Below the pieces are notes generated by a model that did not search any database, had not been told where the DNA came from, and saw nothing but the letters and a program-made list of their open reading frames with translations. 64,000 bases of DNA. Source: Litomosoides sigmodontis. Lineage: Eukaryota; Nematoda; Chromadorea; Rhabditida; Onchocercidae. The DNA is taken from assembly GCA_963070105.1 (NCBI GenBank), contig OY718803.1, forward strand, positions 6,182,507 through 6,246,506. Reading direction: 5' to 3'. Position numbers and translations under genes: made by a program. Below, in pieces: positions 46,490 to 59,300 of this stretch (its first letter is position 1; every line of letters begins with the position of its first letter).

Positions 46490-48722
46490 TACGCGGGAGT
46501 CGTATCTATCCCTGAGTCGCTTTCATTTAAATTGAACAATTTCAAAGAGGTGTGCATGCCATGCGTGTGGGTGCGAGTGAGTGAGCGAGTGAGTGAGTGA
46601 GTGAATCAGTCAGTCAGCTGATAGGAAGTAATGGGAGGGGGAAGAGGGTATTACTTGTTAGCTGCCTTTTGCCATTCTTTGCTACTTCTGGGGAATGGCG
46701 GCTGGCTCATTGGTTGTGTTACCTACCTACCTGTCATCGGCGGCACTATCGTCACCATCAAGACGTCGTCGTCCTCCTCGTCAACTTGAATCTGATCAGC
46801 TCGGCTCGACTCGGCTTCAGACCGGTTCTTCCTCTTCCTCCCATTTGCATGCCACTGGTGCATGCCACATATGTTTGTTGTTTCTTCCTCTCCTACCCAA
46901 CCACCCATCCTGTCAGGTAACTTTTCATAAAAATTTCGTATGCTGCCGCTACCGTTGTTGCATTGCTTCTTTGTCATTACAGCTCTTTTCTATCTCACTT
47001 ACCTCATAAACAGTTCCTTTCACAGCAAACATGGAGAGCTACTTGTTAGTGTATCTCTCTTTCCCCTCTCTCTCTCTCTTCCTGCGTGTGTGTGTTTTTT
47101 GTTTAAAAAAATTTAGAAACATTTACGCTTTCGCCTTTTGTCAAGTGGAAGTTTCGGTGATGCACTGATTGATAACTCTGATAACCACTGCGTGTCGTCC
47201 GTTCAGAGCATTTAAATTCGTTTGCTTTATCCAACAATTCGTGGATTGTGTTTCGAGCTTCGTATGCTTAGTTTGTATTGTTGCCAGCACACCTCGTGTG
47301 AATTATTTCCCTGCAAGTGACGTTCTCACCTTATCGCCCTTCTTACTCTTCCGCTTTTCCTATTTTCTTTCCCGTTTAGCCGGAAACTTGCCATTTTCAC
47401 GCGATCATATCAATCTTGGTTGGACGTGGCACTGGCTGTCCTTTAATAATTAATTTATTAGTATGACCGTTGGTGGTAGTTCTTCTCTGAATAGAGTACA
47501 CTTGAAAGCCTCACTTCTTTGGTATTATCCGTTTAGCAGAAACTTGTGAGTGTGTGAAGAATAACCGAAATTAGGAGAAGTTTAGCAATCGCGTGTTTTC
47601 TCACGAGCTGTTTCGCAACATGCTACGGTGGGATTTGCTTATGGCACTTTTCTCTTACGTGCACAACCGAACTTCAACTACAAATCTTTCATCATTGGCT
47701 TGACACGCAGCTCTACAGGTTCGATCGATTAGTGCACGGCTAAAAATTGTTGAATTTGGTTTTCCCAGCTTGCACGTACTTGAAAATTTAGAAAATCAGA
47801 CTGCGCAAGCTAACTGAAAGATACTCTCAAGTTCACTGCGCACTTCGCTACATTGAATATTTTACGGTTGCAACACTATTCTGCTTGTTCACGTTCTACA
47901 AGATTTGTTTCCGCAGAGCGAAAATTAACATCATCATACTTTCACTTTACAGTTGTCCTTATAAAGTTGCAGTAAAGTGAAAAAAACAAAAATGAGGCTA
48001 ACGGTGATTTTTTGCAGTTTTATGAATTTCACAACATTATATGCATTGTTCTTTTGGTCGAATTTTTGTTTTTCTTATAGATTATGTCACATGACAGTGG
48101 TTTTGGTTCGCCAAATATTGAGATTTGATGTTAGAAATTAGCATACATTTTTTCCGAAATATTTTCACTTTCGCCTCTCACATTCTACCGTAGAATAATC
48201 CGTACAAATCATGGGGCAGCTTTTCAACAATCACAGTTTTTCAAAGTTTGAAATCATTTTTACGTTGATTTGATTGTATTATTGTCAATCATATCAGAGA
48301 ACCATCACCTAAAACTTCATCATTTCAACTTTGTCATGTGAATAAAATAAAAGACCGTTGAAGTAGTTTTCGCGACAGTAACTCATTCTATAATTAGTCA
48401 ATTTTTGAGCAAGTCCGTGGTGATGTTTCGCTTTGAAGAAGCTTTTATTTGTGTTAATTTGTGAATTTCTTCGCCCCATTTCATATCGTTATTTCCCTAA
48501 TGTTCGCATTTAAATTTACATTCTTAACAGATTAAGGCGCTGTGGCTCCCTTGCAATTTCTTCTATAAGTGATCGATTATTTTTCTTTTTCAAACATATC
48601 GAAGGAAATATTCGGATACCTTTCGTGTACTGTATTTCATTGTTTTCTCTGCGTTGCTCGTGCTTGACACTTCGTCGCTTCACGCTTGGTTGCTGATCGG
48701 GTTGTGTTTTGGGCGGAAGAAA

Positions 48723-51700
48723 ATGTTATCAGCATCTTCTGGTAATTGTGGTACTTCTGTAACGGTTTCTGATAATTGCGGTACTTCCGTAACGGTGCCT
48801 GGTATTTGTGATGCTTCTGTGACGGTTACTAAAGCCGCTGCAGCTGAAAACACCGTTACTCTTGGTGATTGCTATGTAGTGGCGTCGGATAGTATCCCAA
48901 CAACGAGCTGTGGAAGAATTGAAAGTGACGATGGTGGTGGTGAGAACGAAGGAGGAAGTAATGGCGGTGGTATTTGTGATGCTAATAATGGCGTCATACC
49001 CATGGAATCTGTCCCGTCATCATCTTCATCAACATCGTCATCGTCAGGATTAGGAGGAGCAGCAGGAGTCATGTCAGTGGAAGGTACTACTACCACAGGT
49101 AAAGAAGATTTGGGACCGGTTTCCAGGGATCGCTGTAATACTTGGCCGATGCGGCGACCACAACTTGACATCAATGCTCAAACCAGTCCTTTGATTCATG
49201 AACAAATTCCGGAAGAGGAAACTGAGTAAGTCCATTACCGTCATTTTTTTACAGTCTTAAATGTTTTGTATCCATTGCTGAAGAAAAGCAGTTTCATTTT
49301 TTTTTCTGGTGGCCATCGGCTATCATTTGATCAGTATTGTTGTCGTTATGCTAGCCATTATGGTTATTTTATTCCTATCAATAATATCATTGTTCCCTTA
49401 TTAGCTCAGTTAAATATTTGACTTTAACTTCTTTCAATTCTGCATTTTCCAGCACTTTACCATTGAAGAGCTCCATGTTCTTGCTAATGAAATTAAGCAA
49501 GTAACTGGTTACCCATTCATTACCCATCGATAACATGAATTTCACCAAATTTGGAAGTTAATATGGGGATTACCATTGAATTTCTCCATAGTAAGAATAG
49601 TTGGATGGTGAAATTTTTAGAGTAAATTCTCTTCTTCGTTAATGATATGTCAAGGAGAAGTATACATATATTACTGTACTTATTGGTGGGTGTTTGAATC
49701 CGACCACGTTTATGGCAAAGCTGTTCAAACTTTTTTGTTTCCGACATCAGGAACAAAAAAGGGTTTTGACGTCCCTAATGCACTTCATTTTTTATAATTT
49801 CATATATTAGCTCTCTACGTTGGAAATGTTGTCAGTTCCTCTATATAAATTAAAGGATTCCTTCCTTTGACAAAGTCTGGCAATTTTTCGTAAGTTCCTT
49901 CTTCGCCTTCATTTTGTCACTGCTGACTGACAGCATTACTTGCTTTTTTTCGTGAAACTTGTGTTCAGCATAACAATTCATGCAGTTTTATACTTTCTCT
50001 TCTCTGTTCTGCTTAGATCGATTTTTCATCATTCCGTTTTACAACAAGTAAGTTCCCATCAAGTGACACGAAATAACACATCACGTTTCACGGGTTCATT
50101 TTTTTCATCACTCTTTTTCGACTTTCTTAGCAGTGACTATCGAAACTGTTGTCTGCGTTTCGTGTGTTGTACACCATCCTGTCAAAGCTAAATAGTTATG
50201 TGTTGTGCACATATAGTAATGATCTATTGGGAATCTTGTTCAGTTTACAACTTTATGGCTCCTTCACATTGAAGTTCGTTTTTTTTCACGTACAGCAACA
50301 TATGTAGGTAGTCTTAGTCCTTCCTTATCTTGCTCTTATTTTAACCGTCTAGTCTCAGTGAACGTAATCCGTGATATTTTTTGGTATGGATTAGTTTGCT
50401 TAGGAACTGTCAGTTCTATGTCGCTTTATGAGAGTCTCAAGTTGGTAACCAGAATTACTGCTACGGTTCAGTAATCTTAATGATCTTACAATCATTGAGC
50501 GACCTCATTTCTACATAAAGTGAGAAAAAACGACGAATTCTGAAAAGATCTGGTAGCAAGTGACAGAGAGACTTCGATATCTGTGAACTCTGAGGTACCA
50601 CTCACCCTTCTCTACCTCTCTCTTCTATTTCAACATGTTTTAATTCGTGTAATTCCTTTATTAAGTTCTAGTTTTGGAAACAGCACTAGGTTTCCTTTCA
50701 AAAGTTTATTTAATAACACAAGCAACGAAGGATTCTCAATTCCTGTTTATTTTGGATCTCAGAATGAAAAAAAAATGATGATGGCTGGTGAAAGGACGTT
50801 TGTAACGTTAATTGAATAATGCGTGATAATTTTCAAAGCGCGAAGTGTGGTTCAATTCTCTCAACCACATCATTATTGATTCATACTGCGGACGGTGTTG
50901 ATGGGTGTGTGTGTGTTTTTGGATTAAAGCATGTAATTCAAGAATAGGATCGTGAAATAGCATAGCGGACGATGGAAGATCGGAGAGAATAGTGGGGGGG
51001 GGGGGGGGGGCAGGGGGGATGAAGAGAAGGGATCGGACGGGAACATTCACACCATGCCGAGATATGTTCCAATTTCACTTTTTTTTGGTGGTGACTGCTA
51101 CGCAGGATGTTTTAACGTCGTTTTATGAGTCATAAAAGTTTCCTACTGCATTGCAGTGTACATCGTTGCACATTGGAACGATCTAATATCTCATTTCATG
51201 TTACCACCATCAAGCAAACATCAACATCCTTCATAGAATCAGTTATGCGTAAACGTTGGATCAATCAGCAAACAGCAAAGATGAAATCCCTTCCCTCTTT
51301 ATAACTTACTATATAAAATTCACTAAACATCAACAGTCAAAACTGTAAGTAGCAGAAGGTAGAGTAAATGTGAAACGCACAACTTATCACACTAGTTCGG
51401 ACTCGATATCAGTCGTTGTTCTACTTTTCCAGTACAGCACGGGCAAGCATAAGTAATGGGAAATTTCTTGTTGCGTTCAAAGTACCCTTGAATTTTTCTC
51501 TCTTTCTCCCTTTAACAATTTCATTCTTAAAATTTTGTTCGGCAAGCTTTTCATCAGTCACTGACATCTCTTGAGCTTAACAAAACATGCAGTTGTATTC
51601 CAATCTTACTCCCATGTCTGGAATAAAAAAATATTTCATTGTGACAGCTTACTTCACTGGAATGAATACCTTCATCAATGATATTTGTATTTCTAAATTT

Positions 51701-53237
51701 TACATGAGAAATGTCGGCCTCGGCCCGTGTGCATAGCGTAGGAATGATGGATAGTCCGAAGACCACTTGTAGCCGTCTACTTCTTGTTCCAACTAAGTGA
51801 CATAAAGTGCATCACATCGCAACCCAAAAAATTCCGTTGATTTAGTGCGATTTATTCCGTATATTTTGCATTTTTGGCCTTGTGATGCTCACCCATTAGT
51901 GATCTGCTCTGTTTGTATTTCTATTTCCAGTTCATTTTCGCTTTTTGTGATTACCTCCAAGTTTTTTGTCGACTCCACTCTCATATTTATTAGATCATTG
52001 AAATAATTCACCTTTCCATGAAGTTGCTTAAGGGGTAATCAGTGTTTCTTGTTGCGTTATATACATACAGTTCAATTGCTTTTCTGATCTATACGTTTAG
52101 TGAATTATTTCTAGAGCTTAAGTGTGTCTTCTCAGTTCTAAGCAGTTATTAGCACAAAATTTTCTTTTTTTTAACAAACAATAGTAATGCTTAAAAAGGA
52201 GAAATCTGAAGTCGACGTGAATTAAGACATATTTCCGAGAAATGTAATGTGTTTCTTGGGCGACAACACTTAGTTATTTGAGCGCTTTTGTACGCAAAAT
52301 AAATCTTTTGGGTGTGCCGTTATTGCGATTTTTCAGTGATTAGTTTGAAACTTTGCAGCTTGTGCGATAGCGTAGACGAACTAAGCAATGGTCGCTTGGG
52401 TACGAGTTCAACAGCTGCGCTAATGGGTTCGCCGGAAAGTGGCTCTTTTTCACCCGGGTAATTCGGTTTTCGTGCTCAAAAAATGGTAGTCATTCCAATG
52501 TAGTTGTAGCACTCCTTTATTTAAGAAATTATCACAAGTAAATTGCAACAATTCCTTGCATTTTTGTCTAGAGCATTCCCTTACTTATACGCTAAAAATG
52601 AGTTTGAATTATAGAATTTCATCACCAGTACCATGTGGACCAAGCTCAGCTGGTCGGACTGCTGCCACTCCATCTGATGCATCCGATTCAGGTATTGCTG
52701 CACCTAATAAAAAGTCGACGACACGCCGTAACGCCTGGGGCAATATGTCTTATGCTGATCTTATCACGCAAGCCATCGTTAGCTCACCAGAGAAGCGGCT
52801 AACTCTTTCGCAAGGTAATAAATCAGGCTCATTTTACCACTATCAACGAACAGAGTAGGCTGTAGAAATATGAATTATTTTCAATTTTATAATTATCACT
52901 GAAACGGATACGAGAAGTGACACTTTCAACTGTTACATTCAACTGTGACACTTTTCTCGTCCGCTTTCCCAATCATTCCTTTTATAGTGTATGAATGGAT
53001 GGTGCAGAATGTTCCATACTTCAGAGATAAGGGTGATTCCAATAGTTCCGCTGGTTGGAAGGTTTGTCTATCTTGAATTACTACTTCTTTATGTACATGA
53101 ATATTAGGCATTATGTTGCAGCTAACAGTGGATTTCATAGAATTGATATTGTACCAAGAAACACTTAGACGCAAACCTGTAGAGACGTTCATGCTATGCT
53201 ATAATGTCGTTTTCCGATTGCTTACATAAATAGCATT

Positions 53238-53317
<80 letters not shown>

Positions 53318-56300
53318 ACAGGTGCATGTACCGCACCTCAGTTCGGTAGATTTTAACTACATAATTTCCGTTTTCTGATTCCTTTATTTGAAAATACTTT
53401 TTAATTGCTAAACCAAAAACCTTCAGTTTGTCGAAATCCATTTCCCATAGTGTGACGTTTAATCGATGATTTTTGATGCTTTATGGACGGACATGTAGCA
53501 CAAAATAACTGACATTCAATGCCATCTCTTCATCATCATCATAACAACTAAGTAAATGTCTCGCATCAGCGCTTCTCAATTGAGGGAGTGAAAAGCGAGA
53601 GGGATTATGCGACATTGAATTGCTGAAAAGTAGTAGAAGTAGATGGTGAAAGGTGGAGGCGGAAGGGGAGGGGGAGGAGGAGGGTTATCGGCTTTTCTCT
53701 TTCAGGGGGTTTAAATTAGAGATGAAAATTCGATTTATTGCATTACGCGGCGTATTTTGCTTCAAGCTATTAGTGATGTGAGTGACGACGTCCTGCTGCT
53801 GCTCCTACAGTTATCAGCTGGGAAAGAGAACACGATCCACCCCGTTGATCTTTATTTCAACACACATTATCATGGGGTGGGTGCAAATGATGGAATCCCT
53901 CTGATGAAAACGGTTCTTGTTTACCTAACACTGTCGGAGTTTGCAAGTGCAGGTTGAAAGTTGACTGAATTATGCAAAAATTCCTAATTTAATATAGCGA
54001 TAATAGGAGAAGGAGGAGAATATTTGGGAGAAGTATAAAGTGAAGTGACATTCCACCGTCAATGAAATTTTGAAGTAAAATTTGGGAGAAGCGCTTTTTT
54101 AAAACTGGTCTGAGTTAACTGCTCTTTCGAATTACTGGTTGGTTATTTAATTCGATGGGGCGAAAGCATTGAATGACCTCCGGTTGGTTCCCTCCCTCCT
54201 CTGAGCAGCAATCGATGAGATGTTGCAACGATTTGTTATCATGCTAACCCTTCCTTGCAGCAACTACTATATCTCTCTCCTCCTTCTCGGATAAATCTCC
54301 TCATCAGTTCATTTGCCCTGCTGCTCTGCCCTTTTTAATGGAACATTAAGGAGCGAGGGAATAAATGAGTACGTGCGTGATTGGACAGCACGCAGTGCAA
54401 CGCAGTAGATAGGCACCTCAGTGACAGCGTCGTTATAGGTGGGGTAAAAAAGTGACCAAGTTGACTGACCGGCGGCGCACTGCGGCACTGTCGTGCTGCA
54501 ACTGTTGCTATTTCCACAGTTGAAGAAGTGTTTACCAGCAACTGCAGAAGGTAGAAATAACACATTTCTTGGGATACTTAATAAAACTTGATTTGTCCCC
54601 TGCATTCACTCTCCACTTACTGACATAATGTCACCAATGTACGCTCCCTCCTCTCTCTCTCTCTCTCTCGCCCCTTCATTCCTTGCGCTTTTTTGGTTAG
54701 CTCCCCTTATTTTCCTCTCTGAACTCTCTGCCAGCATATAACGAGAAGCGCTTCTACTCCCTACTTTGCCCCACTTCTCTCTCTTCACAGCTTTGTTTGT
54801 TGACGTGGGAAGAAGAAGAAGAAGGAGAAGGATGGTGGGAGGAGGAGGACTATCGAACATTAAGAAGGAGAAGAGGAGCAGGGGTCAATGGACCAGGACT
54901 CGACCAAAGGATAGAAGAGTTGCTGTACATCACAGAATGACCAGCGGATCGTCCCGCTGGACATATTCATCAGCAACATCTCCACCAGAACGCTAACCGT
55001 TATCGAGCGGCCGAAGGTCACTCTACCTATCGGCGCACTTTCTCTGCCACACATTCCAAATTTTCGCTTTTTATTGATGTGCTCGGCCATATATTCCGTT
55101 CATTCGGGATCGGATTTTCGGACTTCACTGAAGTAATTCTTGCGTATATCATTAATATCCCCGAGCAGTGAACATCACCTTTCCCTTCACACGAGCAATA
55201 AATTATTTCGCTATCCGCGGTTTCTCTTGCTGTGATAGGCATCACGCCTAATAGCAAAACTACTTCCTTCACTGTTTTTTCTTCCTTACTGTCCAAGCGG
55301 CATAAGGCGTACAGCTCGGATAATTGCTCTTAGAAGAAGGCATAATGGAAGCAAGAGATTCAGAATTGAACTTGATCGATTATGCTGAATTTGAGCAACG
55401 TGGACGTTCGCACACTTGGCCTGAGCGTCAGTTAGCTCATCTCGAATTAGGATCCGCTGCTCTTGGAGCCGCAGATCCCGATTCACCAAGAGAATATGCA
55501 CCGAGTTTGCTGACCCATGCATCCAGCACGAATATCAGTGATGCTTCCAGCACAAACCTTACCGAGGCACTGAAATCAAATCTTAGCTTGCCCCAGGAAC
55601 CAGACTGCGACCTGGAATCTGAGCCAATTGCAAAAATGAATTTCAAAGGAGAAAAACGGAGTGCTGTTCTGTTTTCCAAGAAGGTTCCATTCCGGACTCA
55701 GAGTGAGATAGGGCTTTCAGCTACAGATGTGGAGATGAAATCAAGTGCTGGAATATCTTATCCAAGTGCATCTCACTTTTCTGAGCATAATCTAAGTCAA
55801 CAGACTGGAGAAGCTTTACCGATGCTATCACTGTCAACTCACTCACCGCTGTCACATACTCACCCTCAAGCGATGCCACATTCTACTCCTAATGCGGGTC
55901 AGAACATCGCTCCTACCAGTGAGGACAACTCACAGTTGTCAGTTTTAAAATTGGCTTTAGCAGCTGTGAGCAACACATCAGGTGTCCTCCGCCTGACTAA
56001 TGCAGGTGAAAACCTCTCAGGGAGTCCAGTCCACTCACCAATACACCATCATATTATTGGTAGTTCAGTTCAAAATTTACCCATGGCATCCGTCGATTCA
56101 CGTGCAGCATCGAGCTCAGGTGTGCTGTCAGCGAACGATAATAACGTATCTCTTTTTAAGCCTTTATCACCATCAGATGCTGTCAGCAGTATTCCTTGCG
56201 CCACATCTAATCCAGCGAGTTGTTCCACATCTCAGGTTTTAGCACCAACTGTCACAGATTTAAATACTGCCATACCGTATTACACTGAACATACAGGTGC

Positions 56301-59300
56301 TGTCGAAGATTCTCCTGAAAAGGATCTAGAAGATCATGGGAAACGAAGACTAGTTAAGAAAAAACGGGTTCGAAAACGGGTAAATGGTCTTATTAGCATA
56401 AAGAAACCAAATCCATGGGGTGCAGAGAGTTACTCCGAACTGATCTCTAGAGCACTGAAGAGTACTTTTAACGGTCGGATGAGACTGAATGAAATTTACA
56501 ACTGGTTCGCTTCCAATGTACCATATTTTGGCAGTCGTACCAGCCAAGAACAGTCAGCAGGGTGGAAGGTAGAATTTTCTTTAGTTTCAAATCTCCCTTT
56601 GATGGTACTAAAGTCTCGCTTGTTATCTGATTCATAGTGTTACAAATTCTATTACTTTTTAGTAAGAGTTTAAATCGAGATGTAAAACTTTTTAGAGTCA
56701 TAATTCCTATTGCCTTTCTTATTATTTTCGAAAAAGAGATTGCATGCATCGTATAAGTCTTCATGTCGTGATCTTAATTTTTAAACTATAAAAATGTCAA
56801 TAATGCCTTTTTCAACTTTTACTTTGCTCGGAAAGTGATGAAGACCTTCGAATAAGATAACTAATCTATGTTTCGTTGGGCTGTACTTTAGATGAATTTT
56901 ATGAATGAATGAAACTCATGAAGCGTAAGGTGCAATGATTTTATTTTTCATAGATCGAAATTTTCATTGATAATTTAGTGAAATCATTACCATCTGTTGC
57001 GATTTTTGCAGAATTCAATCCGACATAACCTTTCTTTACACAGTCGCTTCATGCGTATACAAAATGAAGGCGCTGGAAAGAGCTCATGGTGGGTGATCAA
57101 TCCGGACGCGAAGCCGGGTAGGAACCCACGAAGGCAGCGGTCTGCTACGCTGGAAACAACTACAAAAGTATGCATTCACAGTTTTCACTTTTATAAAATT
57201 CTTTGTGGAAGAACTGTTTTATATATCTCATGAATTTAATGCTTGATGTGTCATCGGGGGATTATGTAATTTTTCCATCCCACAAATGCACGTGATTCGA
57301 TTGGCGTTCGGAAGTCTCTTTTCTTTAGTTTTAACGGTCTAAGTAAGAAGAATTTGTAAAAATGGTAGTATTTTGGGAGGATTTGAATATTAGCAGTGCA
57401 AACTATTTTTTCTAAAGATACTGTATTGTACGCCGTACAGACAGACAATGCATCACTACAGGAGTGGGCACTACCAGAGCTTTAGGTAATTAACTCCCAA
57501 ATGGATATTGTCCCCCCTTAATAATATATAAGAGAAATTAACAAAAAAAAGTACTGTTTATGTAACTTTTCGTGGGTTCCGTTTGCGATGTTTGTAATGA
57601 AAATCCCATGCCGTGGTTTAGAGTATCCTGTCACTACTTGATCTCATGCAGCTATATTCAGGAGGAGTACGTTTATGTTATTATCACAAAACAAAAAATC
57701 TTACCTTAATTTACATAACAGTGGATAGTCTGGCCATATCACAAGGAATATCATATGAAAACAATGAAAACCTGTGTTTAAGAATACTCACTCTTCAAGT
57801 AGATATGTGACATTACAGAAAACAGTTCATTTTTTATAACACGATGGCTTACATTCACTTTACATAAAAACCGTGAAAATTAAGGTCAATTAGGATCAGG
57901 TAATTCATAATGTGAATGGTTGGTTTGTCAAGGTTTTTTGTATATCTGCCATGACATAAATCTCCCTCTTGAGGATTTCGTGAATCATAAAATAATAACA
58001 AACTCTCCTGCAAAAGTCGATGTAAAGCAAATGTCGAGTGAGGTTGCTTTAGTTTTAGAATAAAAACTATCGCTTGCTTCACAAATTGTAACAAATTTGT
58101 AATTAAGATAGCAATGGACAAGAAACGACGGGGTGCTCGTAAAAAGGTCATGGAGATGCGCGCTAATGCAGGCGGTGGAACACTTCACAGTGCTGGTAGT
58201 TCGATTGTTGGTTCGCAGGTACTATTAACTGTTATCGAAAATACGATATTTGCTAGTTTTAGAGAGGAAGTGGAACTTGCATGCAACAATATTATGTCTG
58301 TTATCAAGAGAAATGAGACCTTTGCAATTTTTGCTTCTTCAGGCATCGGTGCTGAGCCGTGAGTTATATGCTGGTGAGGAGGACTCATCGAACTTTGAAC
58401 CTTTCCGGTTATCATTATTACATACGCATTGCAATAGTAGATTTAAGAGAATTTAAGTTCATACGAATTGTTTTAGACACTTGTATATTGCATCACGGCA
58501 TTTATTGATTTTTTAATTGAATGAAATTGTTTTATCGTAAAATAATCGAGGAACTTACTGACTTTTTGACACTAAAGAAGGTCATGAAGACTTTATTATC
58601 CGAACATAGTATAAGTTCCTCAATCCCCCGTGAAAACGATGTTGGAATTATAATTTGAATTACTGTTTAGTTCTCGTACTCAGTCGAACCTTTCGTTATC
58701 CGGTTCATCATCACGAGTGTCGCCATCGATGATAGAGAATTACGAGAACTTCGATAGTTTCGATTTTCCACCTTTTGTGGAGGCTGCTAGTGCTATGCCC
58801 CACGATATCCTGGATCGCACTAATGAAGTAATTTTGTTTTTGCCATGGTGTCATACATTAATCGTAAAATATTGCAAGGCCAGCGGAATTAATACGAGAC
58901 ATAAATGAATTGCATTTTATTGCTTTACAGATGAATTTGAATCAGAGCGACAGTCCAGCATTCCACAGGCCAATGGCTAATCCGATGTTGAATGGTACCA
59001 GTGCAACAGCTTCTTCCAGCTTGATCGCACACATTAAAAGCGAGCCATCATCCAGCAGGGTATTTTTCTTATTAGCAGAATAAAGTTATGCAGTAAGATG
59101 ACATTGTTCATTTGTATTTCATACCTTCACCTGTTTCTTTAGCTTAACATGTAGCAAATTTCTTGATTAAATTCTAACATGATCCAATTAAGACCGAAAC
59201 TAGTGTTCAACCGCCACCATCTTACCACGAACTGGATGTTGTACGAGGTGTTCAAAACATTCAGAATCCGTTGTTGCGAACGCATCTTATACAGAATAGG

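Larger units (their letters stand above)
36465..48722. other. Long non-genic region, part 2 (5' flank of FOXO)
   Basis: No supported gene. The longest open frames sit on dinucleotide repeats or are chance frames without ATG or domain. It carries many microsatellites and a comparatively GC-rich patch at about 38040-39320 with CAG/GTA triplet runs. A patch near 46680-46920 is also less AT-rich. Such patches may mark promoters or first non-coding exons of FOXO isoforms, but I could not identify one. Confidence 0.45.
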
